Origin: Haliclona indistincta
Lineage: Eukaryota > Porifera > Demospongiae > Haplosclerida > Chalinidae
Length of the DNA: 64,000 nt
Assembly: GCA_964017065.1 (NCBI GenBank)
Contig: OZ024788.1
Location: 11,282,457 to 11,346,456, forward strand
Direction: 5' to 3'
The notes under the pieces were generated by a model. It was given only the letters and a program-made list of their open reading frames with translations. It was not told the origin of the DNA and did no database searches. Position numbers and translations under genes: made by a program. Within the stretch, counting starts at the first letter, position 1, and every line of letters starts with the position of its first letter. Shown here piece after piece: positions 55,362-64,000 of this stretch.

Positions 55362-56880
55362 CTGCAAATATTTCATAATCAATTTCATGCTCAGACTATA
55401 TAGTTAGTGCATGCATGGGGAGAGCTAGTGGACGATTGTGTCTAAATATAATAATAATAATAATAATAATAATGATGATGTTAACTTCAGGCTCTCTGCT
55501 AGATAAAACGGTTCACAGTTGCCTGCCTACTGGCCTGCACTACAAAACTAGTAGTTCGAGGAAATCAATTTGTTATAATACCACCGGTAGTCATGTGACT
55601 TCCCGTGAAATATTTCACAAAAAATTCCATTGGGCCAGAGAAAAAAATGGGAAGGGCGAGGTTGTGTCAGATTCACTAGAAAACTATGCAGAGTATGCAG
55701 CGCAAGTGTACAGACATCAGCGACCATTGCATGGGGTTGCCAGTCATGGTACCTCGTTGTGTATCATGAATGCACTCAGCAGAGGCAACTAGCTAGGGGA
55801 TACGCCCTCGGATTGGTGCCGCTTTATTGCTTCGTGCTATCTTGAAACACCATGTGCACGGGAAGCCTGGGGTATAGGCTTGGCAAAACTATCACTTATA
55901 ATAAGCCGCGTGAATATTCCACTTGTCAGAGCTTAAGCTTGTGTATCGGCATGCAACTAGCCATACTTCACAAAGGCATCAGCCAATGGTGCTATTCCGC
56001 TTTGTTTTTTGATAATATTAACTTACTGGCTTCTTGCGCATCCGCTTGCCAAACTGCCATCATCAGCAGAACACCGAAATGAACAAATGTGAGCAGCCTC
56101 TTCATCTTATTGGTCGTCATACTGCTACGGGGCTTGCGTGCTATATAGCTGTGATTCAAGCAGCCTGACAGGAGGTATTCACAGACTATGAATATCGTGA
56201 ATGGAGTGAATCTGCATGTCCAAATCCATTCAGCCTGGTTTGCTTTAAATTATCCTCAAAATTGTTCCTCCCCTTTTCACTTCATCAACATTAATTTCCA
56301 CTCTTCATAGAAGTACTTAATTCAATCCTCATTTCTTGCATTCGGCCTCTTGAGTACATGTATATACTGTATAGAGCTTCCACCGTCTACAATTCTTTAT
56401 AATTATGCATTGTTTTGCATAGATCGCTATGAAGTTGCCGGCCGCAGTGCTGCATAGTACTGAACACTGCGTGAACAATATGAGCAGTATAGTCTCTGCC
56501 GGCTCTCCGTATTCATAACACGACGCTAATAAATCCAGAAATGGTTCAGTGACTGTTGCAACAAATAATACCGCGCGATGCTATCATACTGCATTGCCAG
56601 AAATGCAATACATTTTTTGGACATGGACAATTTTCTCACAACGGCGTATCCAACATACTTCTACACATACTAGAAGTCATAAGAAGTCGATTAACAGTGC
56701 AATGCTGGATCGTTACAGCAGCAGAGCCGAGATATAGACCCCCTTAGCGGCTTAGATATGTCACAATAGGATATCCAGGAAAAATTTCCAATAATTTGCA
56801 TCAGTGCATGTGTGGATGAGAAATTAGATTGTATTACTTCAGTATGAAACAATAATAGTCTGCTATATGACAGTTGATGC
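55362..56880. other. Gene-free stretch between receptors, part 1
   Basis: Holds a short (ATA)n run at 55449-55473, a piece of hairpin-type sequence (55585-55610) and a part similar to the 54.3 kb hairpin flank ('catggggttgccagtcatgg', 55731). No credible exons. Confidence 0.4.
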
Positions 56881-56884
56881 TCCT

Positions 56885-57200
56885 ATTCACCTGATGCAGC
56901 AATGCACTGATTCACCTGATGCACTGATGCTCCGATTCACCTGATGCACTGATGCTCCGATTCACCTGATGCACTGATGCTCCGATTCACCGATGCTCCT
57001 GATGCACTGATGCTCCTGATGCACTGATGCTCCTGATGCTCCTGATGCACTGATGCTCCTGATGCACCGATGCACTGATGCACTGATGTACTGATGCACC
57101 GATGCAATGATGCTCCTGATGCACTGATGCACCTGATGCACCGATGCACTGATGCTCCTGATGCACTGATGCTCCTGATGCACTGATTCACCTGATGCAC
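56885..57200. repeat. Minisatellite of CTGATGCAC/CTGATGCTC
   Basis: Nine-base units CTGATGCAC, CTGATGCTC and GATTCACCTGATGCAC in mixed order over about 315 bases. The unit keeps frames open in two minus-strand phases (His-Gln-Cys-Ile-Arg-Ser type repeats); I regard these as artefacts because both phases are open and no start or splice context supports them. Confidence 0.92.
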
Positions 57201-57298
57201 CTGTCCATGCATATGTCACTTAGCCATTATTTCAAAGTTGGAGTTTGTGTTTTGAACAATAATATTGATCTTAAACAATGGAAGGTACAACAAAATAA

Positions 57299-57605
57299 CT
57301 AATCATCAGAAGAATGAGCTGATGGTAGCAACAACTTCTTTCCTACCTTTAAGCATAACTCTGTATATGCATTTCTACGGAGTACTAGTCTGTGTAAAGT
57401 AAATAAATGATGCGTGTCCCAATTGCGACTTGCATCCAATAGGGTTGACGTTTGTTCGACCCTGGTGACTATTTCTATCAGGTTTCTCGCAGCGCTTCCT
57501 AGTGACTCTGATACAGTTCGTTTCTCTGTCACATTCTTCTTGGCAAGTTCACTCAAACTTAAACCCGCAGATCTCCTTGGTCGCTTTTCTGTTGCACTGC
57601 ATGGC
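57299..57605 (-). CDS. Orphan open segment without start codon
   Basis: On minus, about 100 codons open to a TAG at 57299, with protein-like composition (KRPRRSAGLSLSELAKKN, then 'VEQTSTLLDASRNWDTHHLF'). There is no ATG at its start and no obvious acceptor, so it may be a last exon or a relic. Not recognised. It lies next to R1 copy 3. Confidence 0.3.
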
Positions 57606-57732
57606 AGCACTTCTCTCGGCAATAGGCCGTTCCAGGCGACTTCGCTTCATGATTGTAAGATGAGCACTTTCATGCACGAGTTAGAATTTTTGGGGGCTAG
57701 TCAAGTTACACGTATCAACAACTAAGTATTTA

Positions 57733-58889
57733 CAAGAAAATTAAAAAGATTTCTAACGAAATCAAAAGGATGTAGGGCTGAAGAAATCTGCCACTGGTCC
57801 GCAATGTAAACCAACAAGGAACTAGCATGCAATGGTAACATGATTGATTGGATAATAGACCATGCATCCGCCCTACATCAGTGGCTGCATAATAGAAACA
57901 GCATTCCTGGCTGGCTGTAGCCAGTATAAAACTGAGCAGCCACTGATGTAGGGCGGATGCATGGTCTATTATCCAATCAATCATGTTACCATTGCATGCT
58001 AGTTCCTTGTTGGTTTACATTGCGGACCAGTGGCAGATTTCTTCAGCCCTACATCCTTTTGATTTCGTTAGAAATCTTTTTAATTTTCTTGTTTGTGTCC
58101 TTTTTTCTTTTTCAGTGAGCTCAGTTCAAATTTTTGGTCAGTACTGAGTTCAAAATCATGCATTTCTCTTTGTTTCCACTATTTTGCTGTTGTTGATAAT
58201 TTCTTTGTGATCTTGTAGCTAACCCATGCATGCATTTCATCAAGAGTTTTGATTCCAAGCATGCTGATTGCTGCAGGCATACGAGCCTCGCCCACTATTA
58301 TTGAAAAAATTTTGTGCAGCTGCTATATTATCTGGCAAACAGCAGAATGGTGATCCTACACGAGATGAGTGTTCCTCGAAGACTCCAGACTCCAATATGG
58401 GCACTCCAGACGGCGATACAGTAATCGTGTGATTGGTCACGTGCGTATTGCGCAATCAAAATATGGCGTCTAACACTTAGCTGATCGCGATCGTGAACTC
58501 GTAAAATGTATATCGTCGTTTCGCTAAAAACTAAGTTCGAAAGGCACCTGCCAGGATAATTTCACGACTGTTCGTGAGTGTTTTGTACTGGGTACTGCTC
58601 GCGTAAAGGCGCTAGACGCGCTGAAGAAAGAAAGAAGAAGAAAACGAAGATGACGAAACTGGATTTTCACCGTTTCCAGGTTCGTCACTTTAGTAGCAAT
58701 TTCGAGCAAACTTATGGCTATTGCGAGGATGGGGCAATGCCAGAGAGCAGATCTAAGTGTCCTTGGACGTTCAAAAATCACCACGAGGCGAAATATCAGC
58801 ATGTGGACGCTAATACATTGTATGTAGCCGCCATTTTGTTTTCTTATTCATCCCTACATAGGGAGACACTACCGTGTCTCCCTAATAGG
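57733..58889 (+). mobile_element. Composite foldback repeat R1, copy 3
   Basis: The arms at about 57735-57885 and 57935-58085 are nearly perfect complements ('ccatgcatccgccctacatc', 'tggtccgcaatgtaaacc'). The tail covers 58085-58889 with the hairpin at 58861-58884. It is directly followed by the first exon of the split gene at 58940. Confidence 0.9.
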
Positions 58890-58939
58890 CGGAGCTCACC
58901 GAAGATATTCACATTCGACTTCACTTGCACGCAGCAGCA

Positions 58940-59490
58940 ATGTCAGGTGATACTACGGAAGCCGAGATCAAGTTCTCCACCGATATTGTAGAGCTTTCGT
59001 ACCGATTTGGAATACTCACAGATCGCAGTAAAGAGTTCAACGCGTTGAGCAACTTCCAGATCAGCATCCTTAGCGAGGTGCAGGCTAGCGAATACTCTGG
59101 CTTCACGTGCAGAGTCACATTCTACACTGGAGAAGTGCTTGGGTCAGTCAACTTTATGTCGCTGCACAATGCTATACTCATGCCGGTTTTTTCCTCCACA
59201 GTGATGCGTATTACACAGAAGAGCAAGCTACAAGCGGGAGGAAGAAATGGCTGCAGGCACTTATGTCTTCTCTCAACAACTATACCCTGAAATGCACGGC
59301 AACCAGTGTTCAAATCAATGGTTACCTCATGAAGAAGTACCAAGAGTTCTACGAGACAGCGGATGATCGAACTAAGATAGCAGTGAGAGCAACTGGCCTG
59401 CAGACAGGAGAACACAGGATTTGGGTACTCAATGAAAGAGTGCAGTATGACAGTGATGGTGACCTACTGGATATTGATTCTAGTCCTTAC
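58940..59490 (+). CDS. Unknown gene, first exons, interrupted by a repeat
   Basis: Exon 58940-59142 from ATG, a 59-base intron (GTCAGT to CCACAG), then exon 59202 onward. The frame is kept across it: GEVLG joined to DAYYTEEQATSGRKK. The product so far has 'IVELSYRFGILTDRSKEF', 'FQISILSEVQASEYSGF' and 'LQALMSSLNNYTLKCTA', and looks globular. The frame runs into R1 copy 4 at about 59490 and stops inside it. Coding sequence of a different part resumes just after that repeat (60644). I do not recognise the domain. Confidence 0.6.
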
Positions 59491-60640
59491 AAGAAAATTA
59501 AAAAGATTTCTAACGAAATCAAAAGGATGTAGGGCTGAAGAAATCTGTCACTGGTTCACAATGTAAACCAACAAGGAACTAGCATGCAATGGTAACATGA
59601 TTGACTGGATAATAGACCATGCATCCGCCCTACATCAGTGGTTTACTGACTCACAGCAGCCAGCCAGCAATGCTGTTTCTAGTTATGCAGCCACTGATGT
59701 AGGGCGGATGCATGGTCTATTATCCAGTCAATCATGTTACCATTGCATGCTAGTTCCTTGTTGGTTTACATTGTGAACCAGTGACAGATTTCTTCAGCCC
59801 TACATCCTTTTGATTTCGTTAGAAATCTTTTTAATTTTCTTGTTTGTGTCCTTTTTTCTTTTTCAGCGAGTTTCAAATTTTTGGTACAGTTCAAGTTCAT
59901 GTGTCTCTCTTTGTTTCCACAATTTTGATGTTGTTGATAGTTTCTTTGTGATCTTGTAGCATGCACTTGATCAAGAGTTTTATTCCATGCATGCTGATTG
60001 CTGTAGGCATACGAGCCCCGCCCACTATTATTGGAAAAATTTGTATAACTGTTTATTATCTGGCAAGCAGCAGAATGGTGATCCTACACGAGCTTGCTCG
60101 CTACGTTGTTCTTCGAAGACTCCAGACTCCAATATGGGCTCTCCAGACGGCAATATACTATTGTGTGATTGGTCACGTGCGTATTGCGCAATCACAATAA
60201 TGGCGTCTAACACTTAGCTGATAGCTGATCGTGATCGTGAACTCGTCAAATATTATATCGTCGTTTCGCTAAAAACTAAGTTCAAAAGGCACCTCCCAGG
60301 AGAATTTCACGGCTGTTCGTGAGTGTTTTGTGCCGGACAATGCTAGCGTAAAGGCGCTAGACGCGCTGAAGAAGAAAGAAAGAAGAAGAAGAAAACGAAG
60401 ATGACGAAACTCGATTTTCACCGTTTCCAGGTTCGTCACTTTAATGACCATTTCGAGCAATTTTATGGCTATCGCGAGGATGGGGCAACGCCAAAGAGCA
60501 GATCTAAGTGTCCTTGGACGTTCAAAAATCACTATCAGGCGAAATATCAGCGTGTGAACGCTAATACATTGTATGTAGCCGCCATTTTGTTTTCTTGTTC
60601 AACCCTACATAGGGAGACACTACCGTGTCTCCCTAATATT
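59490..60640 (+). mobile_element. Composite foldback repeat R1, copy 4, inside a gene
   Basis: The arms at about 59491-59645 and 59690-59850, specific to this copy ('atctgtcactggttcacaat' pairs with 'gaaccagtgacagat'), are followed by the tail to the hairpin at 60612-60635. It separates the exons at 58940-59490 from the P-loop segment at 60644. No clear target duplication is visible. Confidence 0.88.
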
Positions 60641-60643
60641 TGG

Positions 60644-61176
60644 CTAGGCCGATTTTCTGGCAACAGAGAGACATCAGGAGTGCAAATTCCACCAGAACAA
60701 GCATCTCTTGCTTGCCCGAAATCAAAGAAGAAGACTGGGCGTGCACTCATACGAGCACTACAAACCTGCTATGCACACAACTTCCCAGCATCTTTGCTTG
60801 TCTTGGGTGCAGAGATACTATGCCTTCACTATGAGCTCCTGATCAAACTCACCAACCAGGTTCCAATCACAGTTGTGTTTGGGGACGTAGGTCAGGGCAA
60901 GTCAAGGGCAACAAGAGCTGCTTTGTCACTTTTGGGGGTACATCAGTCCAACTACTTCCATGAGTTGACGGACAGTAGGACTCTCAAAATGACCTCTAGC
61001 ACTACACTTGGGGTTGTTATTGATGATCCATCTGATGCACACTCTGTTGCAGAGAAAATAGTTCAACATTTTGAAAAAAGCAGCCATGGCTCAGCCCACA
61101 TCACATACACACCAAGAACAACATTCATCACGTCGATGAATTACAGGTGCCTCAATCAACTCTCACGAGAACAAAG
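60644..61176 (+). CDS. P-loop NTPase segment
   Basis: An open segment of about 175 codons that ends at a donor (ACAAAG/GTACAA). It has a Walker A motif (VVFGDVGQGKSRATRAA) and, about 45 residues on, a Walker B-like strand (TTLGVVIDDPSDA), then 'TPRTTFITSMNY', where a sensor-type Asn/Thr could lie. The spacing fits helicase/primase-associated or AAA-type ATPases found in mobile or defence-related genes, but I cannot name the family. It may be the continuation of the 58940 gene, or part of a transposon. Upstream, the frame comes from the R1 repeat, so its start is unknown. Confidence 0.6.
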
Positions 61177-61229
61177 GTACAATACACTGGTGTATGTGGT
61201 ATGCACATCATTATGAAAACCAGTTTTAG

Positions 61230-62889
61230 GCAGCTAAAACATCACTACCATCAGCTCCTCTCAACTTAAGCTTCTCTTCCAACTTGTCTGTTGTCACCAT
61301 TAGCTGGGTAGCTCCACTGGACACACCCCTCTGTGTACACAGCTACACTGTCACTGTTAGAAACAGTTGCAACTCTTCTCAAGTGATGGTCTACGACACC
61401 ACTGACACCTCACTTAATATCACTGATTTGACATCAGATGGTGAGTTCTTGGTGACTGTAGCTGGCAGAGATCAGGCAGGACGACTTGGACAAACAAGCG
61501 AAGAATTGATAATGCCTATTATCAGTACGTTTATAGTTTTATGAATAACCATTACAATATTAATGTTATAGCTCTTCGGATAATACTAAAAAATTACACA
61601 ATTAGCAAAAACAGTATTTTTGTACAATGGAAGGTATGTGTGATCATGTGTGTTATATTAACAGATTCTGAATTTTTCATTCAATTCAGTTAACTGAACA
61701 ACCTTGTGTTTCATTGGTAAAGTACTTGGTCAAGCATAACATCAGTACAGACCAGTCTCCAATAGTAACAAACAGGACTAATGTGACACTGTCTGGAGTA
61801 CAGCCAGGAGAGACATACTCTATTGAAATCACTCCGTACTTGCAGTTTACCTCCAATAAATGGAGAGCGTCACCATCTTATCATCAGTTAGTTATACATG
61901 TACTAGACAGTGTTGCACATGCATATCTTGTGCAGTAGTAGCTATGTACATCTACTTTTTCATTTGGATGCAGGTGTACCATTCTATCCTCAGTATCATC
62001 CATCAAGTTCAACAACTTTTCAATCGACATGTAATTTTATAGCTATTCACTATACATAGTTTTTGGATTACAAGGAAGTTGTACTTCACTGCGATGCATT
62101 TTGTTACCAATACAGCAGACATTGCAGTTTACAGTTTTGTTACAAGCAGCATCCTGTCTTCTAAATCAACCTATTCAAGCACGATAAACGTGGTTTTGTC
62201 AACACATGATATTGTTAATAATAACCACACAGTTTTGTTGACAAGTACTATTACTACTTGCACTCCACTGCCAAATGTTTTTACAACCCCATGTCAATGC
62301 AGTCCAGCTGGTTAGTAAAACTTTATTTAACTTGCACAACTGAAGTATTGCTTTTTAGAACCAGCATGGGTGTGGGTAGCGATTGCAGTGCCCTGGATTG
62401 TACTGGTTGTGGTCATTGCTGCTGTTTTAATATGCTACTTCAATTATGTCATGAAAGGTTATAATAATTATGTTTATAAATTTTTATTTACTCTCATGTT
62501 ATGTGACACATGCAGCAAAATCTACAGTGTAAGCTACACAATATAGTATTATTTTTTAATCCAATAACATTTTTGCGTAGTCATATGCAAGACCAATCAG
62601 CATATCAGAGATCCCGAAGATCAGAGGCTTATCAACTGCAGACGTCATCACAACAAGCTAATAATGATCCATCAATTGATGTACGCGATATTATTATATA
62701 GAAAAATTGTCTTAAATGTGAAAAATGCAGGAAATCTATGATGACTTTGAAAATTGTCAGCAAGTAATGAAAAATTTGAAAACTGAAGAAATTTATGACG
62801 AAGTCAGAGACTATTACAGCAGTCAACCACCATTCCACATGGAAACCAACTTGTCCTACAAGTGCACTGCTACATCTAGCAGAAAATAA
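61230..62889 (+). CDS. FN3 single-pass receptor with tyrosine-rich cytoplasmic tail
   Basis: Nine exons join in frame: 61230-61524, 61572-61633, 61690-61886, 61974-62030, 62060-62310, 62359-62457, 62516-62528, 62581-62680 and 62731-62889. The first is an FN3 domain (PSAPLNLSF, VTISWVAPLDTPLCVHSYTV); the next two make a second FN3-like domain with many Asn-X-Thr sites. A Ser/Thr-rich stalk follows, then a membrane helix (WVAIAVPWIVLVVVIAAVLI) and a tail of about 95 residues. The tail has Tyr motifs SAYQ, EAYQL, EIYDDF and EIYDEV, fit for SH2 binding when phosphorylated. The first exon begins at a splice acceptor, so the signal peptide and any further domains lie upstream and were not found. 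Surface signalling role is inference. Confidence 0.78.
62359..62457 (+). other. Transmembrane exon of the FN3 receptor
   Basis: The exon encodes a run of about 24 hydrophobic residues between Trp-rich and Asn/Tyr/Lys-containing borders (ICYFNYVMK). That polarity fits an outside N-terminus with a basic inner side. Confidence 0.8.
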
Positions 62890-63056
62890 TTCAACTTAAG
62901 CACCATCATGACTTTGTTATTGCTGAGTTGTATACATGCATGCCAGTGTGACATTTATGCATGCTGCTTAACATTTTGCAGCTGCTATAGTTAGCTAGCT
63001 AATAATATTTATTGCTCAAATAAGTAATAATACACTCAATCTCATTGCTAAAACTA

Positions 63057-63816
63057 CAAGAAAATTAAAAAGATTTCTAGCGAAATCAAAAGGATGTAGG
63101 GCTGAATAAATATGCCACTGGTCCACAATGTAAACCAACAAGGAACTAGCATGCAATGGTAACATGATTGACTGGATAATAGACCATGCATCCACCCTAC
63201 ATCAGTGGCTGCTTTTCAGTACTGGCTACAGCGCTAGCTGGCCGGTAGTGCTTGTTCCATTATGCATGCAGCCACTGATGTACATGTAGGGCGGATGCAT
63301 GGTCTATTATCCAGTTAATCATGTTACCATTGCATGCTAGTTCCTTGTTGGTTTACATTGTGGACCAGTGGCAGATTTATTCAGCCCTACATCCTTTTGA
63401 TTTCGCTAGAAATCTTTTTAATTTTCTTGTTTGTGTCCTTTTTTTCTTTTTCAGTGAGTTTAAAATTTTGGGAACAGTTCAAAATCATGTACATCTCTTT
63501 AAGTTTCGACCATTTGCTGTTGTTGATAATTTGTTTGTGATCTTGTAGCTAACCCACGCATGCATTTCATGAAGAGTTTTGCATGGAATTGCTGCAAGCA
63601 TACAAGCCCCGCCCACTATTATTGGGGAAATTTTTTACAGCTTTTATAATTATATTATGTGGCAAGCAGCAGAATGGCGATCCTACACGAGCTTGCTCAC
63701 CGAGTTGTTCTTCGAAGACTCCAGACTTCAATATTGGCTGACCTGATGGCGATACTCTATTCGTGTGATTGGTCACGTGCTTATTGCGCAATCGCAATAT
63801 GGCGTTTAACACTTAG
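63057..63816 (+). mobile_element. Composite foldback repeat R1, copy 5, truncated
   Basis: The arms at about 63059-63215 and 63265-63425, again matched to each other ('ctgaataaatatgccactgg' pairs with 'gccagtggcagatttattca'), then the tail to 'ggcgtttaacacttagct' at 63816. There it switches to unrelated sequence, without the rest of the tail and terminal hairpin. Confidence 0.85.
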
Positions 63817-64000
63817 CTAGGGTCCGCAATGAAAAAATCGACTGTCACGGATTCAGCGGGATTGCGTCTCAGCGAGTAGAGTGGGTCGACCCGAACATAG
63901 AACAGGTAAAGAGAGAAGCGCCAAGTCCTTCCTTTTTGCAGGAAAAATAAAAACACTTAAAATAACTGGGCTGATCTAGCCAATCGCAAGTAAAATGCTT
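63817..64000. other. Unassigned edge sequence
   Basis: The last 184 bases differ from other R1 copies ('agggtccgcaatgaaaaaat', 'cgggattgcgtctcagcgag'). No coding frame or repeat is recognised. Confidence 0.4.

Noticed and set aside
56937..57219. Minus-strand frames of repeated His-Gln-Cys-Ile-Arg-Ser
   Set aside because: Two phases are open at once because the unit is nine bases; there is no start or splice context, so they are minisatellite artefacts.
62731..62889. Classical ITAM in the FN3 receptor tail
   Set aside because: The spacing between the two EIYD tyrosines is 19 residues and the +3 residues are Phe and Val, outside the usual ITAM pattern; I describe them only as SH2-type tyrosine motifs.

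Overview
This window looks like nuclear DNA of an early-branching animal, most likely a demosponge similar to Amphimedon. That assignment is an inference. Genes are small and compact, with GT-AG introns of about 45-60 bp in several of them, in an AT-rich background full of TACATGTA-type words. Proteins include animal-type TRAF (RING, TRAF zinc fingers, MATH), Death/CARD/ZU5-UPA, jacalin-type lectin, Ig/FN3 receptor and costars families. I see no bacterial or phage gene organisation. Exon models come from reading frames and splice signals by eye, without RNA evidence.

Region 1 (1-2.7 kb): the 3' part of an unknown Ser/Thr/Pro-rich gene with a long CT microsatellite in its intron, then a costars (ABRACL-like) gene. 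Region 2 (2.8-24.4 kb): a TRAF block. Four intact single-exon genes encode RING, TRAF-type zinc fingers and two MATH domains (A on minus; B, C and D on plus), with one full-length pseudogene and several relics. Within the block lies a minus-strand multi-exon gene (15.1-20.3 kb) with death-fold modules, a CARD, and a ZU5-UPA unit with an HFS motif like the autoproteolytic site of PIDD/NLRP1/CARD8. A duplicated copy of only its last two exons sits at 7.9-8.7 kb.

Region 3 (24.4-40.2 kb): segmental duplications built around a jacalin-type secreted lectin gene. One copy is intact (31.2-32.0 kb), one has a frameshift, and three are broken. Four of the five share a TATATAAG promoter and the inverted fifth has a variant. 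A satellite of about 32 bp (30.2-31.1 kb) abuts the promoter of the intact copy. TRAF and transposase relics lie in between. Region 4 (40.2-48 kb): mostly transposon relics, including TTAA-flanked elements, a hAT-type MITE with a perfect 8-bp target duplication, a foldback composite repeat and long hairpins, plus an orphan exon and a tiny two-exon gene.

Region 5 (48-53 kb): gene fragments, namely a GCNT-like exon, an unknown 181-residue reading frame, a RecQ-like helicase C-terminus with an 84-bp duplication, and a transposase-like frame. Region 6 (53.4-62.9 kb): two single-pass receptors pointing away from each other (Ig-FN3-TM on minus; FN3-TM with a tyrosine-rich tail on plus). They are separated by hairpins, a minisatellite and two copies of a composite repeat that bracket a split gene with a P-loop NTPase segment. 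A third copy runs off the right edge.

Together, surface receptors, a secreted lectin family, TRAF adaptors and a death-fold/FIIND-like protein suggest an innate immune recognition and signalling neighbourhood that is duplicating, converting and being invaded by transposons. That reading is inference from co-location and family knowledge.
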